A stretch of DNA of 64,000 bases from contig NZ_FQVN01000007.1 of assembly GCF_900129375.1 (NCBI RefSeq), positions 124,001 to 188,000 of the forward strand, read 5' to 3'. The position numbers were made by a program, and so were the translations under genes. The DNA is from Streptoalloteichus hindustanus. Its GTDB lineage: Bacteria > Actinomycetota > Actinomycetes > Mycobacteriales > Pseudonocardiaceae. Positions 1 through 7,848 of the stretch are shown piece after piece. The notes beneath the pieces were generated by a model, which ran no database searches, was not told the origin of the DNA, and saw nothing but the letters and a program-made list of their open reading frames with translations. The stretch's first letter is position 1. Every line of letters starts with the position of its first letter.

Positions 1-2241
1 ACCGAGGAGGGCAGGGAGATCTCGGCGCGGGAGTACGAGGCGCTGCGCTCCGACGTGCCCGACCACTCCGATCCGTCCGGAGTGGACGGTCTGGACCGCC
101 GCTACCGCGCCGTCGACCACCGGCACGTCGCGCCGCCGAAGGTCGCACTGGCCATGGCCGAGGAGCACGGCGTGTTCGACGCCGCGTTCGGCCCGGACAG
201 GCCCGAGCGGGCGAGGGCGCGCTACTTCGCCTCGGCCGCGCGCGAGGCCGGCTCGTTCCTGGACACGGTCGTCAGCGACCCCGAGGACCCGAGCTCGACC
301 ACGGACCTGTTGCGGGAGCACCGAATCCACATCGCCAAGCACGACGTGCACGACACGGCGGAGCTGACCCCGCTCCCCCTGACGCACCGCGGCGCGGGGC
401 TCAAGCATGGCGAGTTCGTCGTGCACGACGCCAGGCGGCCGCTGCTGCTGCCGTACCTGCCGGACCCGCTGGCGCGGGGCGTCTGTCTGCGCGGCCTGCC
501 CGGCACGACCGGCGCGCGGAAGTACCCGTTCCCCGGGCCGTGGCCGCAGGCCAAGCCGTTCCTGCTCACCCTGGCCGAGGGCGACGGCGAGCCGGAGTGG
601 CGGGACGGCCCGTGGGTGCGGGAGCTGACCGTGCGCCTGGCCAGGAGCGAGACGGCGCGGGTGTTCCTCAGCTGCTACCTGGACCGGGCGGACCTGTCGC
701 TGCTGCGCCAGTGGCGGCTGCTCACCGAGTCCGACTTCTGGCGCGGCCTCGCGCAGCGGGATCGGGACTTCGTCGCCGAGGCGAGCGCGGACGGCGAGAA
801 CTGGATGCTCACGCCGTGGGTCGAGCTCAACCTGGTGCACGCCGTGGAGAAACCGTTGCGCCGGCCGGAACTGCGCGAGCTGGTGTTCCGGAGGGTGCCC
901 GAGGCGACGTTCACCGAGATCCGCGGCGAGTTGCGGGCGCACTCGCGCAGCACCGCGCACGTCGCGGTGGACGCGAAGTGGGGCGAGTGGGTGGACGACG
1001 TCAGCCAGCCGGCGCCGCAGCGGTTCACCCGGCACGCGCACGTCGAAGATGTCCAGGTCTCGGTGAACAACGACATGCTCGGTTTCACCGTGCGGCACGA
1101 GTTCGGCGACACCCGGCACCGCAACATCGACTACACGCCGACCGCGACGACCAGGTTCCGCGAGTACTTCCACCCCGCCATCACGGCCGACCAGAAGCTG
1201 ATCACCAGGGGCGGGCCGGTGTCGGCCGGCCACTCCGTGCCCAGCTCGCGCCGGCCGGAACCGCCGGAGCCCAGCCACCTGGTCCCGACGTTCCGCTGGT
1301 CGCGCACGGCCGACCGGGAGCACGGCACGGTCACCAGCACCCGCCGGCACGCCGGCGTGCGGCTCCACCTCCGGCGGCCGTGGTACTCCTCGGGCGACGA
1401 CGAGCTGCTGGCGGTCGTGCTCGACCCCGGCGGCACCGTGCCCGACCGGTACTCGACCCGCTGGGGCGTGGACCCCGTGTGGTCCGGCGCCAGCCGACTG
1501 GCCGGCCCGTCGCCGGCGAACTTCCCGAACGCGACCAGCACCGCGAACGCGCTGACACTGGCCGAGGGTCTGCCGACACCGGTGTCGGTCGCGGCCTTCC
1601 GGCCGGACTTCGACGAACGGCGCGGGCTCTGGCGCTGCGACATCGACGTCGACCTCGGCGCGGCCGGGGCCGCCTACTTCCCGTTCCTGCGGCTGGCCGT
1701 CGCCCGTTACCAACCGCACTCGCTGCCCGGTCTCGAACTGTCCACAGTGGTCACCGCTGAGTTCGCCCAGTTGCTGCCGGACCGGACGGTGACCGCGACC
1801 GGGATCGACGGCGGACTGCGTGTCACGCTCGCCGGGCCGACCACGTCCAACGAGCTGGGACGACGAGTCGGCGGCGGTGTCGCCGCCGTCGCCGGCAGCC
1901 GCCGGGTCACGGCCACCCTGCAGAGCCGGGCGTCGCTCGGCGCCGGCGAGCTGGACTGGCAGCCCGTGGGGAACCCGGTCCCGCTGTCCTGCCGCGCCGA
2001 CGGCGCCGGCTTCGCCTGGTCCGCGGACATTCCCGCGCCGGACACGGCCCTGCTGACCCAGTACCGCCTGCTGGTCGAGGAGCACGAGCTCCACCAGTCC
2101 GATGTGGACACCGCGACCGAGACGGTGACCGTGGCGGGCCAGCCCGTGCCGGTCGCGCGGCGGCTGGTGCACGCCGACCGCGTCGCGTTGCGACGCCGCC
2201 CGTTCGGCGGAATCGAAGTCGACCTCGACATCGAGCCGTAG
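1..2241 (+). CDS. Large protein of unknown function (5' end outside window)
   Basis: I do not recognise this family. The frame is open to the left edge, and the GTG at 55 has no ribosome binding site, so the gene probably begins upstream; at least 746 residues are visible. There is no signal peptide or membrane segment in the visible part. It reads as a soluble, arginine-rich, multidomain protein; the C-terminal half looks beta-rich with possible immunoglobulin-like repeats (inference). The stop codon overlaps the Shine-Dalgarno of the secreted protease that follows, so the two are likely one operon and translationally coupled. Confidence 0.8.
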   Translation, partial: TEEGREISAREYEALRSDVPDHSDPSGVDGLDRRYRAVDHRHVAPPKVALAMAEEHGVFDAAFGPDRPERARARYFASAAREAGSFLDTVVSDPEDPSSTTDLLREHRIHIAKHDVHDTAELTPLPLTHRGAGLKHGEFVVHDARRPLLLPYLPDPLARGVCLRGLPGTTGARKYPFPGPWPQAKPFLLTLAEGDGEPEWRDGPWVRELTVRLARSETARVFLSCYLDRADLSLLRQWRLLTESDFWRGLAQRDRDFVAEASADGENWMLTPWVELNLVHAVEKPLRRPELRELVFRRVPEATFTEIRGELRAHSRSTAHVAVDAKWGEWVDDVSQPAPQRFTRHAHVEDVQVSVNNDMLGFTVRHEFGDTRHRNIDYTPTATTRFREYFHPAITADQKLITRGGPVSAGHSVPSSRRPEPPEPSHLVPTFRWSRTADREHGTVTSTRRHAGVRLHLRRPWYSSGDDELLAVVLDPGGTVPDRYSTRWGVDPVWSGASRLAGPSPANFPNATSTANALTLAEGLPTPVSVAAFRPDFDERRGLWRCDIDVDLGAAGAAYFPFLRLAVARYQPHSLPGLELSTVVTAEFAQLLPDRTVTATGIDGGLRVTLAGPTTSNELGRRVGGGVAAVAGSRRVTATLQSRASLGAGELDWQPVGNPVPLSCRADGAGFAWSADIPAPDTALLTQYRLLVEEHELHQSDVDTATETVTVAGQPVPVARRLVHADRVALRRRPFGGIEVDLDIEP

Positions 2242-2249
2242 GAGAGCCG

Positions 2250-3059
2250 TTGCTGGGCAGGAGAACCCTGGTCGTCGCACTGGTCGCACTGGTCGCACTG
2301 GTCACGATGCCCATGGCGACCGGTGGCGCCGCGGAGACCGTCGCCGGCCCCGTCGACCGCTACAACGACACCCAACCCCACTTCGGCGGAGCCGCGATCG
2401 GCGTCCACGGATCAGGCAGGACGATCTGCAGCTCCGGCTTCACCGTGACCACGAAGACCGGCCAGGCGGGCATTCTCACCGCGGGACACTGCTTCGCCCC
2501 CAACACCCGGCTGGCCTCGGGGAGGAAGGCGAACGGCTCGGTCAACGACTACGGCACGGTCACCGACCGGAAGCGGGACGCCACGCCGACGGTGCCCGGC
2601 ACGCGGGACATGGCGGTGATCACCGGGGTTCCGGGGCGACCGCAGACCTACGCGCCGTCCCTCTGGACCGATCCGGTCGTTCCCGGCGTGCTCAGGGTGG
2701 GCGGGAGACAGGTTCCCACACCGGACCAGGACATCGTCTGCTTCAGCGGCAGAACCAGCCGGGCGGTCTGCGGTTTCCGCGTCATCGGCAACCTCCGCGA
2801 CGGATCCGCCTGCGACCCGGACAACGACAAGATCTGCACCCACGGCCTCGCGCGCGCGGTGCGCGAGGGCAGGGGCGGCGCACCGGGCGACTCCGGCTCT
2901 CCGGTCTACTGGACCGAATGGGACGGGCGGGCCACCATCGTCGGGATGGTGATCGGCAGCCTCTACCGCGACAACCGCACCACGATCTTTTTCCACACCA
3001 TCGACCAGATCGAGACCGGGTTGGGCGTCACGCTGGTGTCCCAGCCAGACACGCGGTGA
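2250..3059 (+). CDS. Secreted trypsin-like serine protease (S1 family)
   Basis: A 269-residue secreted protease. An N-terminal signal peptide (hydrophobic VALVALVALVTMPMATGGA, cut near residue 28) precedes a chymotrypsin-fold domain. The catalytic triad is visible: His in TAGHC, Asp in TRDMAVI, Ser in GDSGSPV. Six cysteines suit disulfides in an extracellular enzyme. The start is TTG at 2250 with GGAG at 2241-2244, overlapping the upstream stop, which indicates coupling to the preceding gene. The specificity pocket cannot be assigned from sequence alone. It belongs to a run of secreted hydrolases in the first 12 kb, which includes a small I36-type protease inhibitor. Confidence 0.9.
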   Translation: MLGRRTLVVALVALVALVTMPMATGGAAETVAGPVDRYNDTQPHFGGAAIGVHGSGRTICSSGFTVTTKTGQAGILTAGHCFAPNTRLASGRKANGSVNDYGTVTDRKRDATPTVPGTRDMAVITGVPGRPQTYAPSLWTDPVVPGVLRVGGRQVPTPDQDIVCFSGRTSRAVCGFRVIGNLRDGSACDPDNDKICTHGLARAVREGRGGAPGDSGSPVYWTEWDGRATIVGMVIGSLYRDNRTTIFFHTIDQIETGLGVTLVSQPDTR

Positions 3060-3124
3060 TCGGCGCGGGGCGGGCTCGACGCCCCGATGCCGGGGCTGAT
3101 TTCCGGTTGACAGGGCTGCCACCG

Positions 3125-4132
3125 TTGAGCTTCGTGAACGAGCACAACACCGCTGCGCTCCGAGCGATGGCGGGTCTTGCCACGCCCATGACTCTGCGGG
3201 TCGCGGTCACTCTGGACCTCCCGGACCGGCTGCGTGGCGACGGCGCCGCCGTCAAGCGGGTCGCGGCCGAGCTCAACGTGTCACCGATGGCGCTCGAGCT
3301 CCTGCTCGGTCATCTCTCGACCCTCGGGGTTGTCGAGCGCACGTCCACCGGCTACCGGACCACGGACTTCGGAGCAGCCCTCTGCACCGACGCCGACAAC
3401 GGCCTGACCAACTTCCTGCACCTGGACATGGCTGGCGGACGCGCCGAGCTGGCGTTTGTCGAGCTCCTGCACAGCGTCACCACCGGCCGCGCCGGCTACG
3501 ACCGCCGCTTCGGGCAGGACTTCTGGGCCGACCTCGCCCAGCACCCCCACCTGCGCGACTCGTTCGACCAGCAGATGACGCACCGGTTCCGCGACCAGAT
3601 CCCGCAGGTCGTCTCCGGCTACGACTGGGCCCGCTTCTCCACCATCGTCGACGTCGGGGGCGGTCGCGGCACGCTCCTCGCCGCGATCCTGGCTGCCCAC
3701 CCGGGAACCCGGGGCCACCTGGTCGACCTCGAACCCACCGCGACCGAAGCCGCCCGCACCTTCGGCGCGCACCACGTCGAGGACCGGGCCCGAGTGACCG
3801 CCGGCAGCTTCTTCGACCCTCTTCCGGCCGGAGCGGACGCCTATCTGCTGTGCGACATCCTGCACGACTGGGACGACGAGCACGCGCACCGAATCCTCGG
3901 CCGCTGCGCCGAAGCCGTCCACCCCGCCGGCCGCGTTCTGGTCATCGAGCCGGTCGGCGGACGACACGCCGAAACCGAGTTCGACCTGGCCATGCTCGTG
4001 ATCTTCGGCGGCCGGGAGCGCCGGGTGGACGAGTTCCGCGCCCTCGGCTCGGTCCACGGGCTGGTCCTCGACACCGTCATCGACCTGACCGACCAGCGCT
4101 GCCTTCTGGAGTTCCGCCTCGCCACCACCTGA
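3125..4132 (+). CDS. SAM-dependent O-methyltransferase
   Basis: A 335-residue methyltransferase of the plant-type/antibiotic O-methyltransferase family (dimerisation domain plus Rossmann catalytic domain). An N-terminal winged-helix dimerisation segment covers residues 1-100. SAM motif I is VVDVGGGRG. The family motif HDWDDEHAHRIL follows, whose His is the usual general base, then GRVLVIEP. Start choice is uncertain: TTG 3125, GTG 3134 and ATG 3167 are in frame and none has a strong ribosome binding site; 3125 gives the usual family length. The substrate is unknown; such enzymes usually tailor phenolic or polyketide metabolites, but no biosynthetic cluster surrounds it. It converges on the phosphotransferase gene with 37 bp between them. 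Confidence 0.85.
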   Translation: MSFVNEHNTAALRAMAGLATPMTLRVAVTLDLPDRLRGDGAAVKRVAAELNVSPMALELLLGHLSTLGVVERTSTGYRTTDFGAALCTDADNGLTNFLHLDMAGGRAELAFVELLHSVTTGRAGYDRRFGQDFWADLAQHPHLRDSFDQQMTHRFRDQIPQVVSGYDWARFSTIVDVGGGRGTLLAAILAAHPGTRGHLVDLEPTATEAARTFGAHHVEDRARVTAGSFFDPLPAGADAYLLCDILHDWDDEHAHRILGRCAEAVHPAGRVLVIEPVGGRHAETEFDLAMLVIFGGRERRVDEFRALGSVHGLVLDTVIDLTDQRCLLEFRLATT

Positions 4133-4169
4133 ACGCCGTGGAGTTGCCTCGCGGCGGCCACCGCATGTG

Positions 4170-5126
4170 TCAGCGTCGGTCGGCCACGCCGCCGGCGAAG
4201 GGCATCGCCCGCCACTGGTCGACGGCCGGCGTCATGTACTCGACCAACGAGGGAAGTTGCGGCGCGAGCGCGAGGACGGAGATGGCCCGCAGCATCCCCA
4301 CGGCGTTGACGAAGGCCATGACGTCCTCGTTCAACGGCCTCATGCCGTTGCGCCGCGCACCACGGTTGTAGGCGGATTCGAGGTCAGGCCCGAGAGCGGC
4401 CATGTCCCACTCGACGGGGCCCAACGTCACCAGCTCGAAGTCGGAGTAGAGGTTTCCCTCCACCCCGGGGAAGACGTTCGCGGGCGGGGAGTCGCCGTGG
4501 ATGGGCTGGAGGTCGATCCCCGGGAACGCCTCTTCGAACGCCGACCGTGAGCGCACGAGAGGTTCCAGGACCCGCCACTCGCGGCGCGCTCGGTCCACAT
4601 CGGACGGAGCGACGAGATCGGGTCGGTTTCCCAGCAGGGCAAGGCTTTCGGTGACGAACCGGGGCTCGGCCGCGGACAGGAACGACAGTTGACCCGGGTA
4701 TGCGCGCATCGCGGCGTGCAGGTCGGCAACCATCTCCGAGCAGGCCGCGTAGTCGGGCTCCTTGCTCCGGTCCTCCGCCACGAACTGCCAGAAAGTCATG
4801 GAAAAACCGCCGCGCCGCACGGGTTCCGGCGGCACCAGCGGACTGGGAGGGATCACGGGGACTTCCCGGTCCGCGAGCCAGCGCGTCACGTCCAATTCCG
4901 CCCGCTGGCGGCACGCCTGGGAGTCCGGGGTCGCGTAGTGCGGCAGGACGGTGGGAACCCGGACCACGACCGGTGAGGGCGCGAGGTGGACGACGACAGA
5001 GAACAGGTCGTGCAGCACCTCGGCGTCAGTCACGGTGAGTCCGAGGTCGCGGCCCGCCTCGACAGCCGCGTCGACCGCGGCGCCGGTGCGGCGGGCAATG
5101 TCCTGTTCTGTCAGGAAGTCGCTCAC
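4170..5126 (-). CDS. Aminoglycoside phosphotransferase (APH)-family kinase-like protein
   Basis: A 318-residue protein of the APH/choline-kinase fold. The catalytic loop is IHGDSPPANVF (the HGD Asp is the family base) and the metal-binding region is YSDFELVTLGPVEWD. The family phosphorylates small-molecule hydroxyls or acts on sugars and antibiotics; the substrate here is unknown and antibiotic resistance should not be assumed. The start is GTG at 5126, where homology-like sequence begins (VSDFLTEQD); the open frame runs 44 codons further upstream without protein-like character. No partner gene is evident. A second, different APH-fold protein lies at 42353-43240. Confidence 0.8.
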   Translation of the reverse strand: MSDFLTEQDIARRTGAAVDAAVEAGRDLGLTVTDAEVLHDLFSVVVHLAPSPVVVRVPTVLPHYATPDSQACRQRAELDVTRWLADREVPVIPPSPLVPPEPVRRGGFSMTFWQFVAEDRSKEPDYAACSEMVADLHAAMRAYPGQLSFLSAAEPRFVTESLALLGNRPDLVAPSDVDRARREWRVLEPLVRSRSAFEEAFPGIDLQPIHGDSPPANVFPGVEGNLYSDFELVTLGPVEWDMAALGPDLESAYNRGARRNGMRPLNEDVMAFVNAVGMLRAISVLALAPQLPSLVEYMTPAVDQWRAMPFAGGVADRR

Positions 5127-5393
5127 GACCCGATCGTCGCACGTCACGAGGCGTGAGGAAGGACGACTCGCGCGCGGTTGTTCACCAACGCCTCCGCTCA
5201 CTCGGTCGTGACTGCTGGAGTACCGCGCAGGAAACCGGGCACCGCGCCGCGTTGCCACGCCGGCCGCACACCTGGAATCCTCACCGCCGCCCTACTGCAT
5301 TCGACGGAGTACCGACCACCGATCGCACCCGAACCCCTTGAGGCAGCGCGGTTTTCCCGCGACCAGGCGAATAGTTCGCAGGTATGGGACGAA

Positions 5394-5409
5394 TCCCTCC
5401 GCGGAGGGA
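5394..5409. promoter_or_regulatory. Perfect 16-bp palindrome (possible operator)
   Basis: TCCCTCCGCGGAGGGA reads identically on both strands, 177 bp before the inhibitor start. No binding protein can be named. Confidence 0.35.
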
Positions 5410-5518
5410 CCTTCCGAGTCGGGTCGTGCAGCAAGCTCGTTCCCAACGCCGGAGAGGGGCGCCGCGCCAACCAGCGGTGCTGCTGCGAGCCCCACGACGG
5501 CGACACATCGGAAAGACA

Positions 5519-5535
5519 TTGACCGGAGCGGTCAA
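5519..5535. promoter_or_regulatory. Inverted repeat upstream of inhibitor gene
   Basis: TTGACCG, three bases, CGGTCAA: perfect 7-bp arms, 50 bp before the start codon, where an operator or promoter element would sit. TTGACC could also serve as a -35 box. Confidence 0.4.
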
Positions 5536-5585
5536 CGCCACCTGCGGGCGGCGTGACCTGGTCACTTCGAGTCCGAGGAGAGAAC

Positions 5586-6011
5586 ATGAAAGGCCTGCCC
5601 GCCTTAGCCAGGACCGGAACCGCCGGGGTGGTGGTCGCGAGCGCCGTCGCGCTGGCGGGCCCGGACTACGCGAAGTCCCGACACCCCGCCGTTCGGGCCA
5701 TGGCGGGGTTCGCGTGCCACGACGGTGAGCTGTGCCTGTACCAGGACTGGGGCGGCCAGGGTTTCATGCTGGTACTCCGAGTCGGCCAACACGTCAACGA
5801 CCTGGCGACCATCAAGTGCCGCGGCTGTCGCGGCGGCACCTTCGACAACCAGATGACCTCGTTCATCAACAAGACCGACCGGGTCTGGTACTGGTACTAC
5901 AACGCCCGGGGAACTGGCTCGCAGAGGCCCATGGGGCAGACCGGAAACCAGCCCTACAACATCTCCGGACCGGACAACGACCAGGCCTCCTCCGTCTACT
6001 GGTGGAGGTGA
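5586..6011 (+). CDS. Secreted I36-type peptidase inhibitor family protein
   Basis: A 141-residue small secreted protein. An N-terminal Sec signal (LARTGTAGVVVASAVALAG) is followed by a domain matching the peptidase inhibitor I36 (SMPI-like) pattern: CHDGELCLYQDWGGQG with paired cysteines, then a second pair in IKCRGCRGG, and an aromatic C-terminus (SSVYWWR). SMPI-type members inhibit secreted metalloproteases; whether this one inhibits anything is inference. The start ATG 5586 has GAGGAG at 5576-5581. A 14-bp-arm hairpin follows at 6184-6221. Confidence 0.8.
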   Translation: MKGLPALARTGTAGVVVASAVALAGPDYAKSRHPAVRAMAGFACHDGELCLYQDWGGQGFMLVLRVGQHVNDLATIKCRGCRGGTFDNQMTSFINKTDRVWYWYYNARGTGSQRPMGQTGNQPYNISGPDNDQASSVYWWR

Positions 6012-6339
6012 CCGCACAACCCGCGCGGCCCGGCGCGAACCGCGCCGGCATCTCGCCTGGATGCGCGACCAGACGGATGAACGTGCGGAACTGACCGACC
6101 GCACGCCGGTGACCAGAAAGATCTGCCGGAGGCCGGAATCAGCGGTGCTACCGCGTGAAGCGTCCTCGTGACCATCACGACTTGGCACGGGTGGACCGCC
6201 AGGTGGGGGTCCACCCGTGCCACCACCGGCGCGAGTTGTCGCGCGTGACCGACGAATTCGCGCCCTGTTCGAGTTCGCGACCGATCTGCGCCGCCGCGCG
6301 GCGACGAAGAGGTTCGCCAGCGAGAAGAAGGGAGTTCCG
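6012..6339. other. Intergenic region with terminator
   Basis: 328 bp between the inhibitor and the first peptidoglycan hydrolase. It holds the terminator hairpin at 6184-6221 and no credible gene; promoter elements for the downstream pair should lie in 6225-6330 but none is convincing. Confidence 0.5.
6184..6221 (+). terminator. Strong hairpin terminator
   Basis: Perfect 14-bp arms (GGCACGGGTGGACC and its complement) around a 10-nt loop, about 170 bp after the inhibitor stop. There is no U-tract, as is usual in actinomycetes. Confidence 0.7.
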
Positions 6340-6993
6340 ATGCCGCCTCCCACGCCCGAGTTCGGGCCGGAGATCGACGGCTACGCCCCGAACCAACCGT
6401 ATCGGGCCTGTGACCCGAAAGCGCGGCCCGGGGTGGCGGAGTTTCGCGACCTCGTGCTCGCCACCTATCGGGACACCAAGAACCTGGGGATCGTCCGCGC
6501 CTGCGACGTGGGCGGGGACAGCGAGCACAAGGAAGGGCGCGCCTGGGACTGGGGAGTGAACGTCAACGGCCAGGAGCACATCGCCAACGATCTGCTGAAC
6601 TGGCTGCTTTCCACCGACCGGCACGGCAACGAGCACGCCCTCGCCCGGCGGTGGGGAATCATGTACATCATCTGGAACCGCCGGATCTGGGAGGCGTACG
6701 CGGCCCGTGCGGGCTGGACGCGCTATCCCGGTCCCTCCCCGCACACCGACCACGTTCACTTCAGCTTCTCCTGGGCGGGCGCCCGCAAGGAGACCACCTG
6801 GTGGAAACAGAAACCGAGGGATGACATGGCAGACGTGCCCCAGTGGCAGTGGGACAGGGTGTTCAACCGCGTTCTGCGGATGTCCGCCGGCGTCGAGGGC
6901 GAGAACCACAACGGCGAGCAGTTCAACCACGAGCAGAACCAGATCAACGACATCATCGCCCGACTCGACCGAATCCAGTCCCGGCTTGAGTGA
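6340..6993 (+). CDS. Peptidoglycan hydrolase with M15/VanY-like metal site and C-terminal module
   Basis: A 217-residue protein. Residues 1-160 form a metallopeptidase-like domain with a D-Ala-D-Ala peptidase/M15-type signature: EHKEGRAWDWGV (His, Asp) and HTDHVHFSF (third metal His). Such enzymes cleave peptide crosslinks in peptidoglycan. Residues 163-217 form a helical module that is almost identical to the end of the next gene. There is no signal peptide, as in phage endolysins or proteins exported by other routes. The start is ATG 6340 with GAAGGGAG just upstream. An internal in-frame ATG at 6826 has its own ribosome binding site at the module boundary. It forms an operon with the next gene, 9 bp between stop and start. 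Confidence 0.75.
   Translation: MPPPTPEFGPEIDGYAPNQPYRACDPKARPGVAEFRDLVLATYRDTKNLGIVRACDVGGDSEHKEGRAWDWGVNVNGQEHIANDLLNWLLSTDRHGNEHALARRWGIMYIIWNRRIWEAYAARAGWTRYPGPSPHTDHVHFSFSWAGARKETTWWKQKPRDDMADVPQWQWDRVFNRVLRMSAGVEGENHNGEQFNHEQNQINDIIARLDRIQSRLE
6816..6828 (+). promoter_or_regulatory. Internal ribosome binding site and in-frame ATG
   Basis: GAGGGA at 6816-6821, 4-nt spacing, ATG 6826, in frame with the hydrolase and exactly at the start of the shared C-terminal module. Use would yield a free 55-residue module. The same signal with the same spacing occurs in the next gene. Confidence 0.45.
6823..6968 (+). repeat. 146-bp coding direct repeat, copy 1 (shared C-terminal module)
   Basis: Nearly identical to 7504-7649 at a constant offset of 681 bp. 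It encodes the motif VPQWQWDRVFNRVLRMSAG and a heptad-like helical tail. High nucleotide identity between unrelated catalytic genes points to recent module duplication or gene conversion. Confidence 0.85.
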
Positions 6994-7002
6994 GGGAAGC
7001 GC

Positions 7003-7689
7003 ATGACCACGAAGGAAGCCGCGATCATCGGCGGTGGGATTCTGCCGGAGGTGGCGGGTATCGCCGTGGCCGAGGCGAAGCGCGCGCAACTGTCGCTGGC
7101 CGTCGGGTGCGTGATGCTGATGAAGGAGTCCGGCGGGGGGCGGAACGTCTACGGCCACGACAAGGTCAGGTGCGGCCCGGTGGGCGGATCGGTCACCGAG
7201 GAGAACTACCGCGACTACCTGCGGAACCGGTCGCGCTGCGGCGCGCAGGGCGTCGGGCCCGCACAACTCACCTACCCCGGAATCCAGGACCGCGCCGACC
7301 AGCTCGGCGGGTGCTGGCGACCCGACATCAACATCCGGGTCGGTTTCGAGATCCTCGCCGACTACGTGAGAACCAGCGGCGTCCGCGACGCCTTCAGCCG
7401 CTACAACACAGGTAAACCGGGGGACACCCCGTACGCCCGGGACGCGATGAGCAAGCTCCCGCACTGGGAGCGCATCGTCGCGCAAGCAGACGAAACGAGG
7501 GAAGACATGGCCGAGGTTCCCCAGTGGCAGTGGGACAGGGTGTTCAACCGCGTCCTGCGGATGTCCGCCGGCGTCGAGGGCGAGAACCACAACGGCGAAC
7601 AGTTCAACCACGAGCAGAACCGGATCAACGACATCGTCGCCCGACTCGAGAAGATCGAGGCGAAGCTGGCCGGGAAGCCCACGAGCTGA
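7003..7689 (+). CDS. Lysozyme/lytic transglycosylase-like hydrolase with the same C-terminal module
   Basis: A 228-residue protein. Residues 1-165 resemble a lysozyme-fold lytic transglycosylase: candidate catalytic Glu in MKESGGGRNVYG, then GVGPAQLTYPG, the equivalent of the family's G-x-x-Q-L motif. It should cut glycan strands, complementing the peptide-cleaving enzyme encoded just upstream. Residues 169-228 are the shared helical module. There is no signal peptide. The start ATG 7003 has GAGGGAAG 5-12 bases upstream. An internal in-frame ATG at 7507 again carries GAGGGA. A terminator follows at 7717-7750. The pair resembles a two-enzyme lysis cassette, but no holin or phage structural gene is present. 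Confidence 0.7.
   Translation: MTTKEAAIIGGGILPEVAGIAVAEAKRAQLSLAVGCVMLMKESGGGRNVYGHDKVRCGPVGGSVTEENYRDYLRNRSRCGAQGVGPAQLTYPGIQDRADQLGGCWRPDINIRVGFEILADYVRTSGVRDAFSRYNTGKPGDTPYARDAMSKLPHWERIVAQADETREDMAEVPQWQWDRVFNRVLRMSAGVEGENHNGEQFNHEQNRINDIVARLEKIEAKLAGKPTS
7497..7509 (+). promoter_or_regulatory. Internal ribosome binding site and in-frame ATG
   Basis: GAGGGA at 7497-7502, 4-nt spacing, ATG 7507, in frame at the module boundary. It would yield a free 60-residue module. Conserved with 6816-6828. Confidence 0.45.
7504..7649 (+). repeat. 146-bp coding direct repeat, copy 2
   Basis: Second copy of the module-coding repeat at 6823-6968; the differences are mostly silent or conservative (for example Gln to Arg, Ile to Val). 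Confidence 0.85.
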
Positions 7690-7716
7690 GCGCCATCCCG
7701 CGGAACGGACACCAGT

Positions 7717-7750
7717 GAGGTGGGCGCCGGGACATCCCGGTGCCCACCTC
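7717..7750. terminator. Hairpin terminator
   Basis: 15-nt arms (GAGGTGGGCGCCGGG with one mismatch) and an ACAT loop, between the convergent hydrolase and serine hydrolase genes. It can serve both strands. Confidence 0.8.
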
Positions 7751-7848
7751 GCGCGCTCCTGACGTGGACCGCATCGCCGGGAGAACTCACTACCTCGGCA
7801 CCACGTACGCCCGAGGGCCGGATTCCGTTGCGGAAGCCGGTTTTCTGG

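Larger units (their letters stand above)
5127..5585. other. Intergenic region with two palindromes
   Basis: 459 bp between the divergent phosphotransferase and I36 inhibitor genes. I see no credible gene. It holds a perfect 16-bp palindrome at 5394-5409 and a 7-bp-arm inverted repeat at 5519-5535, both listed separately. Confidence 0.5.

Noticed and set aside
6340-7689. Prophage lysis module
   Set aside because: No holin, integrase, portal, capsid or tail gene is nearby, and flanking genes are chromosomal, so a prophage call is not supported.
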